From the NCBI GenBank assembly GCA_024404395.1, contig JAKSPZ010000032.1, positions 1 to 7,998 of the forward strand: 7,998 bases of DNA. The letters are read 5' to 3'. Numbering within the stretch: the first letter of the stretch is position 1; every line of letters begins with the position of its first letter. The notes beneath the pieces were generated by a model. That model was given only the letters and a program-made list of their open reading frames with translations, had not been told where the DNA came from and did not search any database. Below, one piece after another: positions 1 through 5,141 of this stretch. The position numbers and the translations under genes are program-made. The DNA comes from Clostridia bacterium. Lineage in GTDB: Bacteria; Bacillota; Clostridia; Christensenellales; Aristaeellaceae.

Positions 1-264
1 TGTATGGAGGGCAACATCGATTTCTACGGAAAATCAGGCTTTAGCGTCGCTTCCAAGCATGGCATCCACTACTATGCCGAACCGCGCGATGAGGAAGTCC
101 CCTATTTTCTGATGAAGGAATTGATCCCCGGCTACCTGAGCGGCATCAGCGGCATCTACAGAACCCCCAAGGGTTACTTTGTGGATGACAGCGCGACCGA
201 AGCATTCGACCGCGACTTCCCCGAGAAGGAGAAGCTGGTTCTGCCCGGACAGCTGTTCAACTGA
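1..264 (+). CDS. GNAT family N-acetyltransferase, C-terminal fragment (cut by window edge)
   Basis: This is the last 87 codons of a gene that begins upstream of the window; the frame is open to base 1. An ATG at base 4 exists, but no ribosome binding site can be seen and the protein starts mid-domain, so it is probably internal. The stretch FYGKSGFSVASKHGI (about residues 8-22 of the visible part) is typical of the end of a GNAT fold, where a Tyr and a GF motif follow the acetyl-CoA site. The tail (ELIPGYLSGISGIY, then a VDD and FPEKEKL segment) resembles YhbS-like acetyltransferases common in Clostridia. GNAT proteins transfer an acetyl group from acetyl-CoA to an amine; the substrate here is unknown. 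The acetyl-CoA-binding motif lies outside the window, so the family call rests on recall of the C-terminal pattern. A long hairpin follows the stop. Confidence 0.72.
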   Translation, partial: CMEGNIDFYGKSGFSVASKHGIHYYAEPRDEEVPYFLMKELIPGYLSGISGIYRTPKGYFVDDSATEAFDRDFPEKEKLVLPGQLFN

Positions 265-278
265 CGGATAACCTTGAA

Positions 279-310
279 AGAGGGCAGGCATCCTTGGATG
301 CCTGCCCTCT
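279..310 (+). terminator. Long perfect hairpin after the GNAT gene, probable terminator
   Basis: Bases 279-293 are an exact reverse complement of 296-310, giving about 14 paired bases and a tight CTTG loop. It starts 14 bases past the acetyltransferase stop codon. The sequence after it is pyrimidine-rich (CTCCTTC) but has no real run of T, so intrinsic termination may be weak. A smaller hairpin (309-314 with 318-323) shares bases 309-310 with the large stem, so the two cannot form fully together. The place and strength of the stem argue for a terminator or an RNA 3'-end protector. Confidence 0.6.
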
Positions 311-338
311 CTCCTTCGGAGAGTCTACGGCGCGTAGG

Positions 339-367
339 TTGCCAAAGCACACTGAATCGCGTACAAT
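339..367 (+). promoter_or_regulatory. Predicted sigma-A-type promoter of the XRE-desulfoferrodoxin gene
   Basis: A -35 box TTGCCA (339-344) and a -10 box TACAAT (362-367) are separated by exactly 17 bases. Transcription would begin near 374, giving a leader of only about 17 bases before the ATG at 391. The hexamer CGCGTA occurs at 331-336, just before the -35 box, and again at 358-363, running into the -10 box. This could be an operator pair for autoregulation, but that is only a guess. Confidence 0.6.
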
Positions 368-390
368 GGCTGTGAAAGGAGCTGATAGCT

Positions 391-972
391 ATGAACTGGA
401 TCGCAGGAAGCACGATACGTGATCTGCGATTGAAAAAGCAGATGACCCAGAAAGATCTGGCGGACCGCCTCTCTCTCTCAGACAAGACCATCTCCAAATG
501 GGAGACCGACAAGGGGCTGCCCGACATTTCCATTATCGCCGATCTCGCGGAAGTCCTGTCCGTCTCGGTATCTGAACTGCTGACGGGCGCTGTCGCCGAA
601 AACAAGAATCGCGGCGCGAACATGCGGCGCAGCAAGTTCTACATCTGTCCCGTGTGCGGCAATGTCATTCATGCAATGGGCGAAGGCGCATTCTCCTGCT
701 GCGGCATCCGACTGCCCGCCGCGGAAGCAGAGTCCATGGACGAAGCCCATGATATCAACATCGAAACCTCCGATGGCGATATTTACGCCACCATGGATCA
801 TCCCATGGAAAAGGGCCATTACATCTCTTTCATCGGATTGCTTCGAGACAACAGTTTTCAGATGGAAAAACTCTATCCCGAACAGAACGCGGAAGCGCGT
901 TTTCGCATGGTCGGACGAGGGACTCTCATCTGTTACTGCAACCGACACGGTCTTTTCACGAAAAAGCTATAG
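391..972 (+). CDS. XRE-family regulator fused to a two-iron desulfoferrodoxin (superoxide reductase) module
   Basis: This 193-residue protein has two parts. Residues about 4-64 form an XRE/HTH_3 DNA-binding domain (TIRDLRLKKQMTQKDLADRL, then SDKTISKWETDKGLPD). Residues about 82-193 match class I desulfoferrodoxin. The rubredoxin-like centre has Cys86, Cys89, Cys103 and Cys104 (FYICPVCGN, then SCCGI). The catalytic iron centre has His120, His137, His143, Cys183 and His186 (DHPMEKGHYI, then YCNRHGLF). Spacings 137-143 and 183-186 equal those known for desulfoferrodoxin. In that family the first His is preceded by Glu-Lys; here it is Glu118-Ala119, so the Lys is lost and the Glu kept. Known superoxide reductases reduce superoxide to peroxide. 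Inference: the protein is a redox or metal-sensing repressor, possibly with residual activity. The start ATG has AAAGGAG about 9 bases upstream. The gene has its own promoter and terminator and is probably cytoplasmic and autoregulated. Confidence 0.86.
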   Translation: MNWIAGSTIRDLRLKKQMTQKDLADRLSLSDKTISKWETDKGLPDISIIADLAEVLSVSVSELLTGAVAENKNRGANMRRSKFYICPVCGNVIHAMGEGAFSCCGIRLPAAEAESMDEAHDINIETSDGDIYATMDHPMEKGHYISFIGLLRDNSFQMEKLYPEQNAEARFRMVGRGTLICYCNRHGLFTKKL

Positions 973-973
973 C

Positions 974-1007
974 AAAACCGCGGATAACGTTCCGCGGTTT
1001 TCTTTTC
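974..1007 (+). terminator. Intrinsic terminator of the XRE-desulfoferrodoxin gene
   Basis: AAAACCGCGG (974-983) pairs perfectly with CCGCGGTTTT (992-1001) across an 8-base loop, and CTTTTC follows. It begins one base after the stop codon TAG (970-972). The GC core followed by T-rich sequence is the standard intrinsic form. It also separates this gene from the promoter starting at 1010. Confidence 0.85.
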
Positions 1008-1009
1008 AA

Positions 1010-1038
1010 TTGACAAGTTAATCACCGTTCACTATAAT
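1010..1038 (+). promoter_or_regulatory. Consensus sigma-A-type promoter of the tetR-GNAT unit
   Basis: The boxes are exact consensus: TTGACA at 1010-1015, a 17-base spacer, and TATAAT at 1033-1038. The start site would fall near 1045. Such a strong promoter just before a repressor gene usually means tight operator control. Two imperfect inverted repeats overlap this spot: CACT-N8-AGTG (1030-1045) and GTTCA-N17-TGAAC (1027-1053). Either could be the binding site of the TetR protein made from this transcript, though neither is long enough to be certain. Confidence 0.88.
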
Positions 1039-1063
1039 GTAAGTGTTTTGAACCGTATGCTTT

Positions 1064-1068
1064 GGAGG
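1064..1068 (+). promoter_or_regulatory. Ribosome binding site that fixes the TetR start
   Basis: GGAGG lies 6 bases before the ATG at 1075. An in-frame TTG at 1048 would add nine residues, but it has no ribosome binding site and sits almost at the predicted transcription start, so ATG 1075 is the better start. Confidence 0.85.
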
Positions 1069-1074
1069 CGCATC

Positions 1075-1716
1075 ATGGGAAGATCAAGCAACACCAAGGA
1101 CCTGTTCGTCTTTGAGGCACTGAAACTGTTCAGTGAACGAGGCTATGACGCCGTCAAAGTGTCCGATATCGCGAAGGAAGTCGGCTGTACCGCTCCTGCA
1201 TTGTATAAGCATTTCAAGAGCAAACAGCAGCTCTACGATGCGATCCTTGCCGAGAGCAACAAAGGCTACGCAGCAGCCATGGAGCAGCTGAATGTCGATT
1301 TCGCAGCCCATCCCGAGCGCCGATCGCAGTATTTGGCCATGACCGAGGAAGACGAAATCAAGATGGTGCAAAAGCTGTTCCTGCACCCGCTGCGCGATCC
1401 CTGGGCAAGTGCATTCAGAAAGCTGATGACCCTCGAGCAGTATCGCAGACCCGACCTTGCACGCATGTACAATGAGCGCTATGTCACGCTGCAGTACGAG
1501 CATTATCGTGCGTTATTCGAGATGCTGATGGCAGAAGGGTTGATGAAATCTGCCGACCCCTTCACGCTTGCAGTCATGTTTGTCTCCCCCATCATCGCGC
1601 TCTTCGACATCTGCGATCGCGAACCCGAAAAAGAGTCATGGGCACTGGAGACGCTGCGCAATCATGTGATCGAATTCAACAAAGCTTATCGGATTCGGAG
1701 GAGAACTGCCGAATGA
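1075..1716 (+). CDS. TetR/AcrR family transcriptional regulator
   Basis: The protein has 213 residues, a normal length for the family. Residues about 8-57 form the TetR DNA-binding domain: helix 1 (FVFEALKLFSERGYDAVKVS), the recognition region (IAKEVGCTAPALYKHF, residues 32-47) and the following KSKQQLYDAIL. The C-terminal part (about 60-213) is helical and would form the ligand-binding and dimer domain; such regions diverge too fast to name a ligand. Its gene follows a consensus promoter and overlaps the next gene, a GNAT acetyltransferase, by four bases (ATGA). By analogy with other TetR systems it probably represses its own two-gene unit and is released by a small molecule, perhaps one related to the acetyltransferase substrate. 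No transporter is linked to it in the window. Confidence 0.9.
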   Translation: MGRSSNTKDLFVFEALKLFSERGYDAVKVSDIAKEVGCTAPALYKHFKSKQQLYDAILAESNKGYAAAMEQLNVDFAAHPERRSQYLAMTEEDEIKMVQKLFLHPLRDPWASAFRKLMTLEQYRRPDLARMYNERYVTLQYEHYRALFEMLMAEGLMKSADPFTLAVMFVSPIIALFDICDREPEKESWALETLRNHVIEFNKAYRIRRRTAE

Positions 1717-2258
1717 TCCTTTATACTTCAAGACTGATCCTCCGTCCATGGGAGGATTCGGACGCCGAGGATCTGTATCGCTACGCCAAAGACCCACTGG
1801 TCGGACCCGCCGCAGGCTGGCCGCCTCACACGAGTGTGGAAAACAGTCTGGATGTCATCCGCAATGTCCTGCGCCCCGAAGGCGCCCTCGCCGTCTGTCT
1901 CAAGTCGAACAATCTCGCCATTGGCAGTGTCGGATTGATGATCGGCAAGGAGAGCAATCTCGGTCTGCCCGAGGATGAAGCAGAGGTCGGCTACTGGCTC
2001 GGCGTTCCGTTCTGGGGCAAAGGTCTGATCCCCGAAGCAGTCCGCGAGATCTGCCGCTACGGACTGGACGAATTGCACCTCAGGAACATCTGGTGCGCTT
2101 ACTTTGACGGAAATGAAAAATCCAGACGCGTACAAGAAAAGTGCGGCTTCGTCTATCATCACACCAATGCCGACATTCCATGGCCGCTGATGAACAGAAC
2201 CTACACCGAGCATGTCACGCTGTTGGATCGGGATAAACTAAAAGGGATGCCTCAATGA
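1713..2258 (+). CDS. GNAT family N-acetyltransferase, RimJ/RimL type (Acetyltransf_3)
   Basis: The protein has 181 residues and contains the whole fold. The opening TSRLILRPWEDSDAEDLY (residues 5-22) is the usual start of RimJ/RimL-like enzymes. Residues 89-109 hold strand 4 and the acetyl-CoA pyrophosphate loop (EVGYWLGVPFWGKGLIPEA), in which WGKGLI replaces the common RGKG form. The NEKSRRVQEKCGF segment (about 144-156) is the expected Asn-Ser region before the final strands. It transfers an acetyl group from acetyl-CoA to a protein N-terminus, amino acid or small amine; the target cannot be told. The start ATG overlaps the TetR stop (ATGA), with GGAGGAG 9 bases upstream, so translation is probably coupled and the enzyme under TetR control. 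The stop codon lies inside the loop of the terminator hairpin. Confidence 0.9.
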   Translation: MILYTSRLILRPWEDSDAEDLYRYAKDPLVGPAAGWPPHTSVENSLDVIRNVLRPEGALAVCLKSNNLAIGSVGLMIGKESNLGLPEDEAEVGYWLGVPFWGKGLIPEAVREICRYGLDELHLRNIWCAYFDGNEKSRRVQEKCGFVYHHTNADIPWPLMNRTYTEHVTLLDRDKLKGMPQ

Positions 2259-2275
2259 TGAGGCATCCCTTTTTT
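2240..2275. terminator. Bidirectional intrinsic terminator between convergent operons
   Basis: Bases 2240-2254 (AAAAGGGATGCCTCA) are an exact reverse complement of 2259-2273, with a 4-base loop ATGA. On the plus strand six T follow the GC-rich part (2270-2275); on the minus strand four T are followed by AGTTT. It lies between the plus-strand acetyltransferase and the minus-strand PfkB gene, which converge here, so it probably ends both transcripts. The TGA stop of the acetyltransferase is at 2256-2258, inside the loop, so the whole left arm is coding sequence. Confidence 0.92.
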
Positions 2276-2286
2276 GTAAGTTCGGA

Positions 2287-3168
2287 TCAATAGAACTCCT
2301 TGATGTAGTTCATGACATCCTCGCGAGTGCCCTTGAAGGGACCGGGAGTCTCCATCTTCAGAGAGACCAGCGCGGTGCAGTAGAGCAGAGAAGTGGGGAT
2401 ATCTTCGTACAGGCGCTCAGTGATGTAGCCGGCGAAGGTGGTGTCACCGCGACCGGTACGACCGCTGAGGTTGCGTGCCTTGATGGGGCAGGTGTAGATC
2501 TCCTTGCCGTCATAAATCAGGACTTCGGTGTTGTGGGTGATCATGATCTCCTTGGCGCCCCAGCTGTAGAGCAGCTTGGCAGCTTCGGCACGATCGGTGA
2601 GACCGGTCAGGATCTCGGCTTCGGCGGCGTCGGTCTTCAGGAAATCGATGTAAGGCAGGTAAGTCTTCTTCTCTGCCCAATCGTGGAAAGCCATGGTCTT
2701 GTCGGGCTCGACATGGCGCAGCAGGCACTGAACGTCAACAGCAACCTTGCCCTTTTCGGAAGCGGCCTTGAACAGCTCGCCATCGAAATCGCCATAGACC
2801 AGACCTGCGAAGTGGTAGATCTTCGTGTCGATCTGAGGCAGTTCGTCGAAACGGAACGCATCGCAAACGCCCATGGAAGTGCAGGCGCGCTTTTCCTTGT
2901 CAGCAGTGAAGTACTGATTGCGGATGGAGCAGGTGGCTGCAGACTTCTTCCAGTAGAGATCCGCGCCGGAGCCTTCGAAGCGTGCGTCGACGTCGGCATC
3001 ATCGGGATTCAGCTTGGTGAACAGAGCGGTAGCTCTGCCGCTGCGGGCAGCTGCGAAACCGGAGGCAACAACAGCGCCGCCGACTTCCTTGCGCTCGTTT
3101 CCGAGGTAGTCAATATTGTGGTCCAGAGAAACGGGACCGATTACCAAAGTATCGTACTGCTTGCTCAT
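2287..3168 (-). CDS. PfkB family carbohydrate/nucleoside kinase, substrate unknown
   Basis: The protein has 293 residues, typical of the ribokinase/PfkB family. Gly30-Gly31 in EVGGAVVASGFAAARSG is the N-terminal substrate-binding glycine pair. The C-terminal signature is GRTGRGDTTFAGY, with Asp242 as the likely catalytic base and the anion hole in GRGD; the usual GAGD is altered to GRGD. The GAKEIMITHNTEVLIYDG segment is the strand pair before the ATP site. PfkB enzymes move phosphate from ATP to a hydroxyl of a sugar, nucleoside or related alcohol; which one is not evident. I chose the ATG at 3166-3168 because GGAGG sits 8 bases upstream. An in-frame ATG seven codons earlier overlaps the stop of the preceding hydrolase gene but would place this ribosome site inside the coding region. 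It is the last gene of the minus-strand operon. Confidence 0.87.
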   Translation of the reverse strand: MSKQYDTLVIGPVSLDHNIDYLGNERKEVGGAVVASGFAAARSGRATALFTKLNPDDADVDARFEGSGADLYWKKSAATCSIRNQYFTADKEKRACTSMGVCDAFRFDELPQIDTKIYHFAGLVYGDFDGELFKAASEKGKVAVDVQCLLRHVEPDKTMAFHDWAEKKTYLPYIDFLKTDAAEAEILTGLTDRAEAAKLLYSWGAKEIMITHNTEVLIYDGKEIYTCPIKARNLSGRTGRGDTTFAGYITERLYEDIPTSLLYCTALVSLKMETPGPFKGTREDVMNYIKEFY

Positions 3169-3176
3169 GTGTGTAT

Positions 3177-3181
3177 CCTCC
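3177..3181 (-). promoter_or_regulatory. Ribosome binding site that decides the PfkB kinase start
   Basis: On the minus strand GGAGG lies in the 17-base gap between the hydrolase stop (3186-3188) and the kinase ATG (3166-3168), 8 bases from that ATG. This favours the shorter start over the upstream ATG at 3187-3189. Confidence 0.8.
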
Positions 3182-3185
3182 AGAA

Positions 3186-4148
3186 TCATTTATACTCAGC
3201 TACGATTTCCGAACCGTTGCCAAAGGTGAATTCAACGGCATGATGGGGTGCGGGCTTCACTCCGTCGACCTCGGGGCAATCCGAGAAATACAGCTCTGCG
3301 CCAACGTTTTTCAGGATGCCCATGGAAACAGGGTGCGCGCTGTTGTAACGACGGTCATCGGAAGCACAGCAGAGCACCGCCTTGGGGCTGACCGCCGCGG
3401 CAAGTGCTTCGTCCACACCATCGATCTGACCGTGGTGACCGACCTTGAAGAAATCCGCTTTCAGCTTATTCGACGCGATTTCAGAAAATCCTGCTTTATT
3501 GGTGTCGCCGGGCAGAAGAAGTGTTTGCTCACCGACAATAATTTTGAGGATCAGGCTGTAATTGTTCAGTTTTCCGTCCAAAGCGTTGAGCACTTCGAGG
3601 AAATCCTCTCGCCCATTCGCTTCATACAGTCCGTCCATCTGTGCTTCCAGCGTGTCGAGACGCTCGCGTCCGGGTGCAAGTACCTCAACGGAGATGCCGT
3701 CCGCTATCGTTTCACAATCGCCGCCGCAAAGGGTGCGGATCGCGCCGCCGTTGGCAACGGTCAGCTCGCACAGGGAAATATAATCGTTGAGAGCATGCAT
3801 GAACTTGTCCTGAGGCGGATTCGTCGCCTTGCCCGTATCAAGCATTTTGAAACTGCGGTATTTGTCCGCAGGCAGGGTCTGCCAAAGCTGTTTCGGCGGA
3901 TAGAGCTTCGCCGCTTCGTACAGTCCGCAAAGATGGTCCTCATGGGTGTGGGTGGAGACCATCACATCGATATGATCGACATCCGACGCGGCAAGATACT
4001 CCGCCAGACGAATGCGCCCGGAACGGTTGCCTTCAAATTCGGAAGGCTCGTTGCCGCCGCCATCGATCAACATAGCAAAGCCCTCCTGCTGCAGCAGGAG
4101 TGCTTCGCCGTATCCAACATTTATTGCTGTCAGTTTAAGGGTCGCCAT
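3186..4148 (-). CDS. ComEC-like metallo-beta-lactamase-fold hydrolase
   Basis: The protein has 320 residues and no signal peptide or membrane segment, so it should be cytoplasmic. Residues 10-31 (NVGYGEALLL, then MLIDGG) open the fold. THTHEDHLCGL (66-76) is the metal-binding HxHxDH motif (His67, His69, Asp71, His72). NNYSLILKI, then LLLPGD with Asp215, and VGHHG (His238, His239) supply further expected metal ligands. A late YNSAHP segment resembles the NxxxHP motif of the soluble C-terminal domain of ComEC/Rec2. Proteins of this group are usually nucleases, phosphodiesterases or uncharacterised hydrolases. The gene starts 2 bases after the MalF-type permease stop and has only a weak ribosome site, so translation is probably coupled to transport. 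A role in processing the imported substrate is inferred from this position. A stand-alone enzyme unrelated to the transporter is the alternative. Confidence 0.86.
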   Translation of the reverse strand: MATLKLTAINVGYGEALLLQQEGFAMLIDGGGNEPSEFEGNRSGRIRLAEYLAASDVDHIDVMVSTHTHEDHLCGLYEAAKLYPPKQLWQTLPADKYRSFKMLDTGKATNPPQDKFMHALNDYISLCELTVANGGAIRTLCGGDCETIADGISVEVLAPGRERLDTLEAQMDGLYEANGREDFLEVLNALDGKLNNYSLILKIIVGEQTLLLPGDTNKAGFSEIASNKLKADFFKVGHHGQIDGVDEALAAAVSPKAVLCCASDDRRYNSAHPVSMGILKNVGAELYFSDCPEVDGVKPAPHHAVEFTFGNGSEIVAEYK

Positions 4149-4150
4149 GA

Positions 4151-5047
4151 TCAGCTCAGTGCCTTTCTGATATAGAAACTCGAGAGGATCAACACCAGCA
4201 GCGTCATAAGGATCGCGCCTGCACTGCCGAAGCCGAAGTCCAGAGTCTTAATGCCGAAGTTATAGAGGTACTGGGTGATGGTCGCCGTGGTGTTTGCGGG
4301 ACCACCGCCGGTCAACAGATTGACCTTGTCGAACAGTCGGAAGCTGTCGATGGTACGCAGCAGTGCGCAGAGGGCCAGACTGTTCTTGATGTTGGGGATC
4401 GTGATATCAAACATGATACGCACGCCGCCTGCGCCGTCGATACGTGCGGCTTCATACTGATCCATGGGGACCGCCTGAAGTGCCGCGTACAGCAGCAGGA
4501 AGACGAAGGGCACGTTCTGCCAAACGTCGATGACGAGCAGCATCCAGAATGCCGTCTTGATGTCAGAGAACCAGTTGTAAACGGGAAGATGGAGAGAAGT
4601 CAGAACCTGATTGACGATACCGTAGTTGGGAGAGAGCATCATACGCCAGCTCAGTGCGACGGTAACGGTAGGCAGCAGGTAAGGGAGCAGCAGCAGGGTG
4701 CGCATGGGCTTCTGGAAACGCTTCAGGCTCTTCACATACAACGCAACCAGGAAACCGAAGACCATCTCGAAGATGACCGCGAAGATGGCGAACTTGACGG
4801 TGTTGCCCACTGCCTGACGGAAATACTGATTGGAGATCAGATCCGCGTAGTTCTCAAGCCCGATGAAGTTGGTACCGCGCTTGGGACTCTTGAGCAGATT
4901 GTAATCGGTGAATCCGTAAAAGATCGTAAAGAAGAGCGGATATGCCGTCATCACAAGAAGCACGATGAAAGTCGGGCTCAACATGGTCAAGCCAAACCGC
5001 TTCATGGAAGAATTGCTCGTACGGATCGTACCATTCGCTTTTTTCAT
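4151..5047 (-). CDS. Carbohydrate ABC transporter permease, MalF/UgpA type (CUT1)
   Basis: The protein has 298 residues with about six hydrophobic membrane segments (around residues 17-40, 84-106, 117-136, 165-190, 215-235 and 275-293). The cytoplasmic EAA loop, which docks onto the ATPase, is YEAARIDGAGGVRI (198-211). LTGGGPANTT (245-254) is characteristic of MalF-type partners. It forms the membrane channel with the MalG-type permease encoded two genes upstream. The N-terminal tail is short, unlike enterobacterial MalF, which has extra segments. Its gene is separated from the binding-protein gene by 94 bases containing a UUCG-capped hairpin, and has GAGGT 9 bases before its ATG. The ATG of the hydrolase follows 2 bases after its stop. 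Confidence 0.93.
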   Translation of the reverse strand: MKKANGTIRTSNSSMKRFGLTMLSPTFIVLLVMTAYPLFFTIFYGFTDYNLLKSPKRGTNFIGLENYADLISNQYFRQAVGNTVKFAIFAVIFEMVFGFLVALYVKSLKRFQKPMRTLLLLPYLLPTVTVALSWRMMLSPNYGIVNQVLTSLHLPVYNWFSDIKTAFWMLLVIDVWQNVPFVFLLLYAALQAVPMDQYEAARIDGAGGVRIMFDITIPNIKNSLALCALLRTIDSFRLFDKVNLLTGGGPANTTATITQYLYNFGIKTLDFGFGSAGAILMTLLVLILSSFYIRKALS

Positions 5048-5076
5048 AACAACGATACCTCGCTATCCTTTTCGGT

Positions 5077-5102
5077 TCCCGGAGCCCCGAAGGGCTCCGG
5101 GA
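5077..5102 (-). promoter_or_regulatory. Intercistronic UUCG-loop hairpin after the binding-protein gene
   Basis: Bases 5077-5087 pair perfectly with 5092-5102 (11 pairs, mostly G-C). Read on the minus strand, the loop is UUCG closed by a C-G pair, the very stable cUUCGg tetraloop. No T-run follows in the direction of transcription, so it is not a standard terminator. It lies 39 bases past the binding-protein stop and 29 bases before the next ATG. By analogy with hairpins between malE-like and malF-like genes it may protect the upstream mRNA from 3' decay or partly block read-through, giving more binding protein than permease. Confidence 0.75.
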
Positions 5103-5141
5103 TACGGATTAGGTTATACTGTGATCGGAATCCGATGGGGA

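Noticed and set aside
174..635. A 153-codon minus-strand open frame across the hairpin and promoter at 279-367
   Set aside because: It runs antisense through a terminator hairpin, a promoter and an XRE domain, and has no recognisable motif.
1048..1074. Upstream TTG start for the TetR gene
   Set aside because: It would lie almost at the predicted transcription start with no ribosome site, while ATG 1075 has GGAGG 6 bases before it.
4083..4100. Perfect 18-base palindrome CTCCTGCTGCAGCAGGAG
   Set aside because: It encodes Leu-Leu-Leu-Gln-Gln-Glu in the hydrolase strand after the first motif; repeated CTG/CAG codons explain it without a regulatory role.
3171..4175. A 334-codon plus-strand open frame opposite the hydrolase gene
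   Set aside because: The minus-strand frame holds intact HxHxDH and other metal-binding motifs and fits the operon; the plus-strand translation matches no family I know.
5124..5136. Short inverted repeat ATCGGAATCCGAT just after the binding-protein stop
   Set aside because: Only 6 bases per arm with a 1-base centre; too short to call an operator or hairpin, and the larger UUCG hairpin next to it is a better functional candidate.
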